Below are positions 26,182 through 37,127 of a DNA stretch of 39,519 nucleotides, one piece after another (the stretch's first letter is position 1; every line of letters starts with the position of its first letter). Source of the stretch: Firmicutes bacterium ZOR0006 (GTDB lineage Bacteria; Bacillota_I; Bacilli_A; Culicoidibacterales; ZOR0006); NCBI GenBank assembly GCA_000798955.1, contig JTLC01000004.1, positions 1-39,519 of the forward strand, read 5' to 3'. The notes beneath the pieces were generated by a model. It had not been told where the DNA came from. It saw only the letters and a list, made by a program, of their open reading frames with translations, and did not search any database. The position numbers and the translations under genes were made by a program.

Positions 26182-28204
26182 TATTGGAAAAACATATGCG
26201 GATACGATTTTATCGCATTTGAACGATCGCCTGGATCGCTTAGGGGATATTTTTGCTGATATTGAAAAAGTTCACGAATATTTTCAAAGTAACCCTGATA
26301 AATTAGCAACACTTCACGTTGATGATATTCATCGTGAGTTTGGACCGATTGACCCTTACGTTATCTATGTTGTGAAAACGATGATTATCGAGCACACGTT
26401 AGATCATTATGACGAGTTTTACCGCGAGTTTAAATTTATCTTTGAACACAATGCCGAAGTTTTACATGTACGGGTGACCTCAGCAGTAGCTTTAGAAGAA
26501 CCACAAAAAGTAAAATTAATGCAAGAATTAAAAGAAAAGTATCATAAACCAATCGTCATTGATACGCAAATTGACCCAACTGTGATTGGGGGATTACAAA
26601 TTGTCATCGGAAATTTACTTTTTGATGATACGTTACAAACAAAACTTGAGCAAATGCGCCAATATCTGTTACATCTTGAGCATGAAGATGATGTTGAAAT
26701 TGATAAATTTGGTCAAGAATTGCACAAAAAAATTCATGATTTCCAATTAAGTACGGGAATTGTTGAAATCGGTGAAGTTACGTCGGTAGCAGATTCAATC
26801 GTTTTTGCAACAGGTTTAACAGAGATTATGTACAATGAACTTGTGGTGTTTGAAAACGGCTTATTTGGAATTGCGCGTAACCTTGAAGAGGATCAAGTCG
26901 GAATTATCGTCTTTGGTCAAGCAGTTGGAATTCGTGAAGGTCAAATTGTTGCCCGAACATACAAAATCATGTCGGTTCCTGTTGGAGAAGAAATGATTGG
27001 CCGGGTTGTCAATGCCTTAGGTGAGCCAATTGATGGTCTTGGTGAAATTCATGCGAAGCAACAACGAGCAATCGAACAACCAGCGTATGGAGTTATGGAT
27101 CGCCAAAGTGTTAATGAGCCTTTGCAAACAGGGATGAAAGCAATTGATGCTTTAGTGCCAATTGGAAAAGGACAACGGGAATTAATTATCGGCGATCGTA
27201 AAACTGGAAAAACAACAATTGCGATTGATGCGATTTTAAATCAAAAAAACACTGGTGTAATCTGTGTATATGTCGCGATTGGGCAAAAAGATACGACGGT
27301 ACGTTCAGTTGTGAATACCCTACGTGAGTATGGTGCTTTAGATTATACAGTCGTTGTCAATGCATCGAGTGCTGATGCGCCAGCGATGCTCTATGTCGCT
27401 CCATATTCAGGGGTAACAATTGCGGAGTATTTCATGTTACAAGGGAAAGATGTTTTAGTGGTCTACGATGATCTCACACGTCATGCAACGGCATACCGTG
27501 AAATTTCGTTATTACTTGGGCGTCCACCAGGTCGCGAGGCTTACCCAGGAGATGTCTTCTATCTGCATTCACGCTTACTTGAGCGGGCAGCGAAGTTATC
27601 AGATGAGCATGGTGGTGGATCAATTACAGCACTACCAATTGTTGAAACACAATCAAGTGATATTTCGGCCTATATTCCGACAAACATTATTTCAATTACA
27701 GATGGACAAATCTTCCTAGAGTCCGATTTATTTAACTCTGGAGTTCGTCCAGCCATTAATGCCGGACTTTCAGTTTCGCGTGTTGGGGGAAGTGCCCAAA
27801 TTAAAGCGATGAAAAAAGTATCGGGAACATTACGGATTGATTTATCATCATATCGTGAACTAGAAGCCTTTTCACAATTTGGTAGTGATCTTGATGATGC
27901 GACACAACAAAAACTCGAACGTGGAAAACGTGTCGTTGAAGTATTAAAACAACGATCGCACCAAACATTAGCAGTGGAAAAGCAAGTCTTGATTCTCTAT
28001 GCACTTACTCATGGACATCTGGATAGCTTACCATTAGAATTAATCGCTCGGTTTGAAACAAAACTTTACGACCAGTTAGGAGCAACAAGCTTAGGAATGA
28101 AAATTACGGAAACAATTCGCACAACGAAACAATTACCAAGTGATGAGGATCTTGATCAGTTTATTACTGAATTTAAAGCCCTCTTTATGCAACAGGTGGT
28201 GTAG
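26174..28204 (+). CDS. atpHA: ATP synthase delta-alpha fusion protein
   Basis: A 676-residue protein combining two F1 subunits in one frame. Residues 1-168 are delta (OSCP): helical N domain and C domain with [20 protein letters not shown]. After a short acidic linker ([10 protein letters not shown]), residues about 178-676 are a full alpha subunit, from the beta-barrel start ([12 protein letters not shown]) through the P-loop GDRKTGKTT (340-348), [15 protein letters not shown] and [18 protein letters not shown] to the C-terminal helices. There is no stop, no good Shine-Dalgarno and no convincing internal start at the junction (only ATG 161 and TTG 183). F1 has three alpha and one delta, so the fusion poses a stoichiometry problem. 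Confidence 0.9.
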   Translation: MISIGKTYADTILSHLNDRLDRLGDIFADIEKVHEYFQSNPDKLATLHVDDIHREFGPIDPYVIYVVKTMIIEHTLDHYDEFYREFKFIFEHNAEVLHVRVTSAVALEEPQKVKLMQELKEKYHKPIVIDTQIDPTVIGGLQIVIGNLLFDDTLQTKLEQMRQYLLHLEHEDDVEIDKFGQELHKKIHDFQLSTGIVEIGEVTSVADSIVFATGLTEIMYNELVVFENGLFGIARNLEEDQVGIIVFGQAVGIREGQIVARTYKIMSVPVGEEMIGRVVNALGEPIDGLGEIHAKQQRAIEQPAYGVMDRQSVNEPLQTGMKAIDALVPIGKGQRELIIGDRKTGKTTIAIDAILNQKNTGVICVYVAIGQKDTTVRSVVNTLREYGALDYTVVVNASSADAPAMLYVAPYSGVTIAEYFMLQGKDVLVVYDDLTRHATAYREISLLLGRPPGREAYPGDVFYLHSRLLERAAKLSDEHGGGSITALPIVETQSSDISAYIPTNIISITDGQIFLESDLFNSGVRPAINAGLSVSRVGGSAQIKAMKKVSGTLRIDLSSYRELEAFSQFGSDLDDATQQKLERGKRVVEVLKQRSHQTLAVEKQVLILYALTHGHLDSLPLELIARFETKLYDQLGATSLGMKITETIRTTKQLPSDEDLDQFITEFKALFMQQVV

Positions 28205-28207
28205 CCA

Positions 28208-30512
<2,305 letters not shown>

Positions 30513-30525
30513 GGGGTGAACGAGT

Positions 30526-30954
30526 ATGGCAAAACAACAAGATTTAATTTTGCGTGTCGTCACTCCCTATGGTGTTGTTTATGATGGCCAAATTGAGTCA
30601 GTCATTGTGAACGGGCGTCATGGAAAATTCGGTTTGAAAAAAAATCATTTACCAATTGTTGCGCGATTGACAATTGGCGATTTGCAAGCACGTTTTCTCG
30701 ACGGCACAATTCACTACTTTGCCGTTGCCGGTGGCATCTTAGAAATGAGTGAAAACATTGTGAAGGTGTTAACGCTTGATGCGATTGATGCTTCAAATAT
30801 TGATACACTGATTGAAAAACAGCGTGTTGAAGATTTGAAACGTGAAAAACGGATGCAACAAAGTCGTTCGGAATTAATGGCACTTGATATTGAATTACAA
30901 AAAGCGATTAACCGTTTGAATGTTGCCGATGTTATGAAAAAAATCGGTCGCTAA
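30526..30954 (+). CDS. atpC: ATP synthase F1 subunit epsilon
   Basis: A 142-residue subunit with N-terminal beta-sandwich (LRVVTPYGVVYDGQIESVIVNGRHGKFGL) and a C-terminal helix pair (EKQRVEDLKREKRMQQSRSEL) that can inhibit ATP hydrolysis. AAGGGGTG precedes the ATG. It closes the operon, and a strong terminator follows. Confidence 0.9.
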   Translation: MAKQQDLILRVVTPYGVVYDGQIESVIVNGRHGKFGLKKNHLPIVARLTIGDLQARFLDGTIHYFAVAGGILEMSENIVKVLTLDAIDASNIDTLIEKQRVEDLKREKRMQQSRSELMALDIELQKAINRLNVADVMKKIGR

Positions 30955-30961
30955 TCAAAAA

Positions 30962-30989
30962 AAACCGAGACATAGTCTCGGTTTTTTTT
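30962..30989. terminator. Bidirectional terminator of the atp operon
   Basis: AAACCGAGAC (30962-30971) pairs perfectly with GTCTCGGTTT (30975-30984) around a 3-base loop, with A-run before and T-run after, so it also serves the converging minus-strand gene. Confidence 0.9.
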
Positions 30990-31410
30990 AATGAATACTA
31001 ATTTGTTGTTTAGTTGCTGAAGTATGTGGAAGTGAAAAATGGGATTGAAGTAATTCGGCAAATAAGGTGGCTGTATCATCATCATGGGCAAAAAGTTCAC
31101 GTAACCGCTGGAGTTGTTCTTGGAATTGTTGTTCACTACTCGCATGTGCACGGTATTTATGATAGACGTTCAAGGTTAATTGTTTACAAAACGCCTGATA
31201 AAGTGTCGCACGACGTGATTCAGCAGAAAATTCAACTAAGAGTGCTGCAAAGTGCTGCTCAATTGTCGTGCTCGAAAGCTGATGGAGATTTTCTGCATTC
31301 ACCATATAATGAAGTGTATGCAGAAAACGATAGCGTTTCATGATTCGTTTTTGTAATGGAGAAAAAAAGAATAGAAGATAACATAAGCAAAAAAATAAAA
31401 TCAAAATCAT
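30988..31410 (-). CDS. Small membrane-anchored protein of unknown function
   Basis: A 140-residue protein with one N-terminal membrane helix (ILILFFCLCYLLFFF) and a mostly helical, Gln/His-rich cytoplasmic or extracellular part without a family I know. ATG 31410 is chosen because AAAGGAAGTGAG lies just before it; the longer frame has no such support. It converges on atpC and is divergent from the YfcE gene. Between them TGTTATTGTAACA (31434-31446) is a short palindrome. Confidence 0.6.
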   Translation of the reverse strand: MILILFFCLCYLLFFFSPLQKRIMKRYRFLHTLHYMVNAENLHQLSSTTIEQHFAALLVEFSAESRRATLYQAFCKQLTLNVYHKYRAHASSEQQFQEQLQRLRELFAHDDDTATLFAELLQSHFSLPHTSATKQQISIH

Positions 31411-31516
31411 TCGGGGCTCACTTCCTTTAGTAGTGTTATTGTAACAAAAAATGTGTAATAATCGAGTTAAAAGCAAGGCGAGCAAATTAAGCTTGTGAGA
31501 TAGGAGTACGATAAAG

Positions 31517-32035
31517 ATGAAAAAAATTTTGATATTAAGTGATAGTCATCATGAACGTGAAGTGTTAATGAGAATCGTCGAAAAAAATTTCGATTGTGAC
31601 GCTTATATTCATTGTGGTGATTCACAACTTAAAAGCACGGATAAAAGTTTACAACCTTTTTATGTTGTGGCAGGAAATACGGATTTTGATCAGCAGCTAC
31701 CTCCCGATTTAATGCTTGATTTTGAAGCATATCCCTTGTGGGTAACACATGGACATCGTTATGGCGTGAATTGGGGGAGTGAACAACTTGTCCGAGAAGC
31801 AAAACGGATTGGTGCAAAAATCGCGTGCTTTGGACACACACACATTCCATACTGCCAAAAAATCGATGAGGTATTGTGTATCAATCCAGGAAGTGTCACG
31901 AGCCCACGAGGTGAATGGACATTTGGTACTTATGCTATTCTCAGTATTTCACGACCGCAAGAGCCGCTAGTGATTCGATTTTATCGCTGCATTGATCATG
32001 AATTAGTTGACGAACAAATTGTTCACATGGCATAA
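31517..32035 (+). CDS. YfcE/MJ0936-family phosphodiesterase
   Basis: A 172-residue metallophosphoesterase. Metal-ligand motifs in order: DSH (9-11), HCGD near 34, GNTD near 55, THGH near 76 and GHTH near 109. Substrate unknown; family members hydrolyse test phosphodiesters with Mn2+ or Ni2+. It overlaps no neighbour and is followed after 19 bases by trmL, so they probably share a transcript. Confidence 0.85.
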   Translation: MKKILILSDSHHEREVLMRIVEKNFDCDAYIHCGDSQLKSTDKSLQPFYVVAGNTDFDQQLPPDLMLDFEAYPLWVTHGHRYGVNWGSEQLVREAKRIGAKIACFGHTHIPYCQKIDEVLCINPGSVTSPRGEWTFGTYAILSISRPQEPLVIRFYRCIDHELVDEQIVHMA

Positions 32036-32054
32036 TACACAAGAGGTGAAGAAA

Positions 32055-32588
32055 ATGGCTATCCATATTGTAATGTATCAACCAGAAATCCCGCCAAATA
32101 CGGGAAATGTTATGCGTACGTGTGCTGCAACGGGAACGAAGCTACACTTAATTCATCCGCTTGGATTTTCGCTTGATGAGAAACATATGCGACGAGCGGC
32201 AATGGATTATTATGAACACGTTGACTATCAAGAGTATCCTTCAATTGAAGCTTTCTTTGAAGCTAATGCTGGAGGGAAGTTTTACTTTTTAACGCGATAT
32301 GGCCAAAAACCATATTCAAGTTTTGATTACAGTAATGTTGACGAAGAAATCTACTTTGTTTTTGGAAGTGAGTCAAAAGGTATTCCGAAAGAAGTACTTC
32401 AGCCCTATTTTGAGACGTGTTTACGAATTCCGATGAATGGTAAAGTCCGCTCGTTGAATGTTGCGAATTGTGCAACAGTATTACTGTATGAAGCATTACG
32501 GCAACAAAATTTCCCAGGACTTCTTTTAGAAGAACCACAAGCAGATGATCAAGGTTTTAAAGGGAAAGATTGGATTTTATCAGAGTAA
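32055..32588 (+). CDS. trmL: tRNA (cytidine/uridine-34 2'-O) methyltransferase TrmL
   Basis: A 177-residue SPOUT methyltransferase that methylates the wobble ribose of tRNA-Leu using S-adenosylmethionine. The family motifs are PEIPPNTGNVMRTCAATG (10-27), FGSESKGIP (about 102-110) and RSLNVANCATVLLYEALRQ (about 130-148), which forms the trefoil knot. The ATG at 32055 has AAGAGGTGAAG upstream and gives the normal family length; an earlier in-frame ATG lies in the YfcE gene. Confidence 0.9.
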   Translation: MAIHIVMYQPEIPPNTGNVMRTCAATGTKLHLIHPLGFSLDEKHMRRAAMDYYEHVDYQEYPSIEAFFEANAGGKFYFLTRYGQKPYSSFDYSNVDEEIYFVFGSESKGIPKEVLQPYFETCLRIPMNGKVRSLNVANCATVLLYEALRQQNFPGLLLEEPQADDQGFKGKDWILSE

Positions 32589-32612
32589 AAACGATGCATG
32601 CATCGTTTTTTT
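32587..32612 (+). terminator. Terminator after trmL
   Basis: A 24-base perfect palindrome (AAAAACGATGCA and its complement, 32587-32610) beginning in the trmL stop codon, with T-run at the end. The loop is only the inner few bases. Confidence 0.75.
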
Positions 32613-32891
32613 TATGTGAAAAAAACACCAAAAAATTGAATTTCCACCCGGGAAATCAGGTGATTTTTGTCCGAAAATATTCAGAATTTATTGTCAAGCT
32701 ATAATAAACTCTAGATTTATTGATAATTTTTCATTATAATAGATAAATGAGTAGTGAAAGCGGATTTTTTTTAATTGTAAACTGTAAAAAGATTTGCGAA
32801 TTAATTATTCTGTAACAGAATTGACGAATAGAGTTGTTATAATAAAACTAGTAAATGAAACTCAAGAAATTGAAATAAGGTGGTGATACGT
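32613..32891 (+). promoter_or_regulatory. ftsEX upstream region: promoters and a 15-bp palindrome
   Basis: No gene is seen in these 279 bases. TATAAT boxes lie at 32700, 32735 and 32838. The last has no good -35; instead the perfect palindrome ATTCTGT-A-ACAGAAT (32807-32821) covers that place, suggesting a regulator. TGTAAA occurs at 32776 and 32783 and TGTAAC at 32811, half-sites like those of WalR, but without the 11-bp spacing WalR needs. Confidence 0.45.
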
Positions 32892-33587
32892 TTGATTAAA
32901 GTATCGAATGTTTCCAAAATATATAAAAACCATATGAAAGCCCTCAATGATATTAGTGTGGCAATTGAAGATGGTGAGTTTGTGTATGTCGTTGGTCACT
33001 CGGGAGCGGGAAAATCAACATTTATCAAATTATTGTATCGTGAAGAACGAGCAACTCATGGTAGTGTCATTGTAAATGATTTGGATTTAACAAAGATTCC
33101 AAATCATCGTGTTCATAAGTATCGCCGAACAATCGGCGTGGTCTTTCAAGATTTTAAACTCTTACCAAATTTAACAGCATACGAAAATGTTGCATATGCT
33201 CTTGAAGTACACGGTGAGGACGCTGAAACAATTCGTCGCAAAGTCAAAGACTCACTCGAATTAGTAGGATTACTTGATAAGATGAAGCAATTTCCAAATC
33301 AATTATCTGGGGGAGAACAACAGCGAGTTGCAATTGCTCGAGCGATTGTCAATAAACCCACATTGTTGATTGCTGATGAACCAACTGGAAACTTAGATCC
33401 AGTGACATCACAATCGGTTATGGAAGTACTCGAAGAAATTAATCGCCGCGGCACAACAGTTGTCATGGCAACACATGATATTCATCTAGTAAATGAAAGC
33501 CGGAAGCGGACATTGACATTTGAGAACGGTGTTGTGATTAATGACGCGAAAGAAGGAGGATACTTCTATGATGATGAAGTACTTTAG
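32892..33587 (+). CDS. ftsE: Cell division ATP-binding protein FtsE
   Basis: A 231-residue ABC ATPase acting with FtsX to switch on a cell-wall hydrolase. Walker A GHSGAGKST, Q-loop FQDFKLLPNLTAYEN, signature LSGGEQQRV, Walker B LLIADEPTGNLD and switch MATHD are intact, and the FtsE-type TAYENVAYALEV is present. TTG 32892 is preferred because AAGGTGGTGA lies just before it and it gives the usual N-terminus (MIKVSNVSKIY). A GTG at 32880 falls within that site. Confidence 0.9.
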   Translation: MIKVSNVSKIYKNHMKALNDISVAIEDGEFVYVVGHSGAGKSTFIKLLYREERATHGSVIVNDLDLTKIPNHRVHKYRRTIGVVFQDFKLLPNLTAYENVAYALEVHGEDAETIRRKVKDSLELVGLLDKMKQFPNQLSGGEQQRVAIARAIVNKPTLLIADEPTGNLDPVTSQSVMEVLEEINRRGTTVVMATHDIHLVNESRKRTLTFENGVVINDAKEGGYFYDDEVL

Positions 33588-34470
33588 AATGGCGACACGC
33601 CACTGGCGTGAGGCGTTTAAAGGAATTTGGCGTCACCGAATGTTGGCATTCTCAGCAGTTTTATCAGTTGCAGTTGCACTATTTTTGACAAGCTTTTTAG
33701 TTCTTGTTGTGTTAAACGTCAATAATGTGACTGATAACTTAGAAAAAGATATTAAGATTTATGCCACAATTCAAAAAGATACAAGTGCAGAAGCAGTTGA
33801 TGCTTTGATTGGCAATACGAAAACAGTAACCAATATTATTGAAGTTCAGTATAAAACAGCAGATCAAGAATTAGATGATCTGATTTTATCATATGGTGAG
33901 GATGGAAAGATTTTTGAATCATATCGTTCAGACAATCCATTAAAGGCAACATTGACATTTACGTTAAATGATGCCAGTCTCGCACAAAAAACAGTGGAAG
34001 ATTTAAAAGCATTCCCAGAACTTGATAAAATTCAATATGGACAAGAAACAGCCGAAAATATTATCAAAATTTTTGATACTGTTCAACAGTTTGGTGCAAT
34101 TGTTGTTGCCGCTGTCATGGTCGTAGCTGTTGTCTTAATTTCAAATACAATCCGTATGGCGATTATGGCACGTCGAACTGAAATTGAAATCATGCGTCTT
34201 GTTGGGGCATCGAATTTCTTTATCCGTTGGCCATTTATCCTTGAAGGATTATTGATTGGGTTAATGGGAGCCATTATTCCAATTGGCTTAACAGTTGTTG
34301 GATATACACAACTATATAGTTACTTAACAAATGAAGGTCAGTTAACGCTCGTACGTTTAGCTGAACCAAGTACTGTCTTATTAGGCATTAGCTTATTTAT
34401 TCTCGGTGTCGGAGCCTTAGTTGGTATCCTTGGAAGTTTATTCTCAATGACACGTTTCTTGAAAAAATAG
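33568..34470 (+). CDS. ftsX: Cell division membrane protein FtsX
   Basis: A 300-residue membrane protein with four segments (about 31-52, 180-205, 225-250 and 270-295) and an extracellular loop of about 120 residues after the first, which binds the hydrolase partner. The motif TEIEIMRLVGAS following the second segment is typical of FtsX. It starts 20 bases before the ftsE stop with AAGGAGGA upstream, so the two are coupled. Confidence 0.9.
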   Translation: MMMKYFRMATRHWREAFKGIWRHRMLAFSAVLSVAVALFLTSFLVLVVLNVNNVTDNLEKDIKIYATIQKDTSAEAVDALIGNTKTVTNIIEVQYKTADQELDDLILSYGEDGKIFESYRSDNPLKATLTFTLNDASLAQKTVEDLKAFPELDKIQYGQETAENIIKIFDTVQQFGAIVVAAVMVVAVVLISNTIRMAIMARRTEIEIMRLVGASNFFIRWPFILEGLLIGLMGAIIPIGLTVVGYTQLYSYLTNEGQLTLVRLAEPSTVLLGISLFILGVGALVGILGSLFSMTRFLKK

Positions 34471-34501
34471 CAATCTCAGAACAAAATGGAAAGGTGAAAC
34501 C

Positions 34502-35587
34502 ATGTTAAAAGCGAAAAAATTTTGGGTGGCACTTGTGGCAGTCACATTATTCGTATCGGCATTCCCGCTACAACCGTTAGCTGCCGATGCAGCTTGTGAC
34601 TCACAAGCAGGGTGTCAAGCACTCGTCACTCAACTTGAAAATGAAGCCAAAGAACTTGATAACCAATTAGCACAAATTAGTAATGAAGATAAAGCTAGTC
34701 TTGAAGAAAAGATGAACTTAGTGAATGGATACTTACGAAATGTTTCAACGACACGAGATGAAATTGAAACGAATATTGCCGATTTAACAGCAAAAAGTGA
34801 AACATTAAAAGAAGAAGCAACTGTGATTCGTGATAAAGTTGCCGTCCGAATGGTCCATATGCAAGAATTAAGTAAAGGAAATATTTTATTAGATTTCTTA
34901 GTGAATTCGGAATCATTATCGGATTTTATCCAACGAGCAATGACATTAACGGATTTAACGGCATATGACCAACAGATGTTGAATCAAATGCAGACAAAGT
35001 TGACTGAAATTGAAACAAATCAAGCTGTTATTGCTGAATCACAAACAACAATTGCATCGTTGTATGCAACAGCGCAGACAAAATTAACAGACTTAGAAAC
35101 AATTGAAGCGAACCTTGTTGTTGAATTAGAAAAAGAAGCGGAAAAGCTTGTAGCGACAGAACAAACAACGCCGTCAGAAAGCAGCCAAATTGTCGATGTT
35201 CCGGCAGGAGTCTTTACGAATCCATTGCCTGGAGGCTATCTCATGTTCCCATGGGGAGTTTGTGGTGACGACTACTTTGGAAAATGTCACACGGGCGTTG
35301 ATTTAGGAGCGTATGTTGGGGCACCAGTTGTTGCTTCAGCATCTGGAGTTGTTACTGCTGCCGGAACTGATGGATCACGTGGGAATTATGTCACAATTAG
35401 TCATGATGGAGCAACGACACAGTACTATCATTTAAATTCACTGAATGTTTCAACTGGCCAAAGCGTAAGCGGTGGACAAATGATTGGAACAATGGGTGCA
35501 ACTGGATTTGTTACAGCACCCCATTTGCATTTTGAATTATGGATGAATGGTGTCAATGTTGACCCAGGAATTTATGTTGGATATTAA
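34502..35587 (+). CDS. Secreted M23 endopeptidase with coiled coil, probable FtsEX partner
   Basis: A 361-residue exported protein: signal peptide ending near AADA (30), coiled-coil region (about 41-215, with a break near 122-150), linker, and M23/LytM domain (about 236-361). Zinc ligands His263, Asp267 and His343 and catalytic His310 and His341 are present, so it should cut peptidoglycan cross-bridges. The layout recalls EnvC, but EnvC has lost these residues, and the Gram-positive partners CwlO and PcsB have NlpC/P60 or CHAP domains. Four Cys residues (32, 38, 254, 262) are unusual for a secreted Bacillota protein and may form disulfides. It follows ftsX by 31 bases. Confidence 0.85.
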   Translation: MLKAKKFWVALVAVTLFVSAFPLQPLAADAACDSQAGCQALVTQLENEAKELDNQLAQISNEDKASLEEKMNLVNGYLRNVSTTRDEIETNIADLTAKSETLKEEATVIRDKVAVRMVHMQELSKGNILLDFLVNSESLSDFIQRAMTLTDLTAYDQQMLNQMQTKLTEIETNQAVIAESQTTIASLYATAQTKLTDLETIEANLVVELEKEAEKLVATEQTTPSESSQIVDVPAGVFTNPLPGGYLMFPWGVCGDDYFGKCHTGVDLGAYVGAPVVASASGVVTAAGTDGSRGNYVTISHDGATTQYYHLNSLNVSTGQSVSGGQMIGTMGATGFVTAPHLHFELWMNGVNVDPGIYVGY

Positions 35588-35590
35588 TCA

Positions 35591-35619
35591 AAAAGCCAAT
35601 CGCTGATTGGCTTTTTTTT
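35591..35619 (+). terminator. Rho-independent terminator
   Basis: AAAAGCCAATC (35591-35601) pairs with GATTGGCTTTT (35605-35615) around GCT, with T to 35619. As ctpA starts 30 bases later without a visible promoter, some read-through is likely. Confidence 0.85.
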
Positions 35620-35649
35620 ACAAAAAAATAGTTTTCGGAGGATGCAACG

Positions 35650-37065
35650 ATGAAACAAACATATACACGCAAACAATTAGTACTCATGGTTGCCTTAGGA
35701 GTGATTGGTGGAATAATGATTACACTAATCGGTGGGATTGTAGCTCTACGAGTGAATCCATTTGGGGCATCACTCAACAGCTTAGAGCTCAAACAAGCTA
35801 ATGAAATTATTTCTCAAAATTTTTATGGCGAAGTTGATCAAAGTAAAATTCAAGTGGGTGCCGTATCCGGAGCTGTACAAGCTTTGGGTGATCCACACTC
35901 AAGCTACTTAAGCCCAGAAGAAACAACAGCGTTTCGCGAGCGACTTGAGTCATCTTTTGAAGGTATCGGAGCAATGATTCAGGCAGTGGATGGTAAAATC
36001 ATTATCAGTGACGTATTACCAGATTCACCAGCACAAGCTGCACAACTGCAACCAAATGATCAAATTCAAGCGGTAGATGGCAAGGAAGTTGGCGAGCAGA
36101 GTTTAGACGAGGTAATCGCACAGGTGAAAGGACAAGCCGGAACAGATGTTGTGCTCACTATTTGGCGAGATGGAACTGTAACAGATGTTACGGTCACGCG
36201 TGCCAGTATTAGTCAATCGAGTGCGACAACGAGTTTAGTAGTCGATAAAAACGATGAGTATGGCTATATTGATATGCGCCAATCTTTTGGAAGTGAAACG
36301 GCAAGTGAATTTGCACAAGTGTTAGAGGAACTTGGATCAGTACCAACGTTAGTGATTGATTTGCGAGATAATCCGGGAGGATATTTACAGGCTGTAAGTG
36401 ATATTTTGGGTACACTTGTGAATCGTGAGCAACCATATGTGATTGTAGAAGCTAAAGATGGAAGTCAAACACCGTATAACTCAAAATTAACAGAGGCAGC
36501 GCCGTATGAATATGTCATTCTCGTGAATGAAAATACAGCATCAGCTGCGGAAATTATGACAGCGGCATTACAACAACTGGCTGGTGCGCAAGTTGTTGGA
36601 TTACAAACATATGGAAAAGGCACAGTACAACAACAATTTGATTTAGTAAATGGTGGTGTCTTGAAACTCACAGTTGAACGTTGGTTAACTCCGGATGGAA
36701 GTTCAATTGATGGTGTTGGTGTCACGCCTGATATCGAAATCAAGCCAGAAATGATTTATCAACTTCCACGGATTATTTTAAGTGATGTATTCCGTGTCGG
36801 TGATACAGACTTGAAAATCTTGACAGCACAATATATGTTACGGGAACTTGGATATGATATTGAAGAACGTGATGGTTACTTTAGTGAAACATTTGTGCCT
36901 GTTTTAGAACAGTTTCAGCAAGATGTGAGTATACCAGTAACTGGAATTATTGATGTAGCAACGGCAAATGCGATTAATCAACGATTAAGTGAGTATCTTG
37001 CAGATGAGAGCCATGATGTCCAATTACAAAAAGCAATCGAGTTAGCTACTGAACGTGCTAGCTAA
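35650..37065 (+). CDS. ctpA: C-terminal processing protease (S41, CtpA/CtpB family)
   Basis: A 471-residue membrane-anchored serine protease: N-terminal anchor (about 11-33), PDZ domain (about 95-185, GIGAMIQAVDGKIIISDVLPDSPA), S41 core with Ser298 (NENTASAAEI) and Lys323 (YGKGTVQ) as the catalytic dyad, and a C-terminal peptidoglycan-binding domain (about 390-455, LTAQYMLRELGYDI). Such proteases trim secreted proteins. Lying after ftsEX and the hydrolase it may process that hydrolase; this is inferred from position. Confidence 0.9.
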   Translation: MKQTYTRKQLVLMVALGVIGGIMITLIGGIVALRVNPFGASLNSLELKQANEIISQNFYGEVDQSKIQVGAVSGAVQALGDPHSSYLSPEETTAFRERLESSFEGIGAMIQAVDGKIIISDVLPDSPAQAAQLQPNDQIQAVDGKEVGEQSLDEVIAQVKGQAGTDVVLTIWRDGTVTDVTVTRASISQSSATTSLVVDKNDEYGYIDMRQSFGSETASEFAQVLEELGSVPTLVIDLRDNPGGYLQAVSDILGTLVNREQPYVIVEAKDGSQTPYNSKLTEAAPYEYVILVNENTASAAEIMTAALQQLAGAQVVGLQTYGKGTVQQQFDLVNGGVLKLTVERWLTPDGSSIDGVGVTPDIEIKPEMIYQLPRIILSDVFRVGDTDLKILTAQYMLRELGYDIEERDGYFSETFVPVLEQFQQDVSIPVTGIIDVATANAINQRLSEYLADESHDVQLQKAIELATERAS

Positions 37066-37072
37066 TTAGTTT

Positions 37073-37105
37073 AAAGCTGTAGTATACTAAGTACTATAGC
37101 TTTTT
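37073..37105 (+). terminator. Rho-independent terminator
   Basis: 37073-37084 pairs with 37092-37103 (AAAGCTGTAGTA with TACTATAGCTTT, one wobble), then T to 37105. It ends ctpA just before uvrB. Confidence 0.75.
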
Positions 37106-37127
37106 ACTTGTAAGGAGGTAAGTGTGT

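Noticed and set aside
31014-31343. Plus-strand frame of 109 codons
   Set aside because: It is antisense to the small membrane protein gene, which has a ribosome binding site, membrane helix and terminator; this frame has none of these.
32776-32816. WalR binding site before ftsE
   Set aside because: TGTAA half-sites are present but 7 and 28 bases apart rather than the 11-base period of WalR sites.
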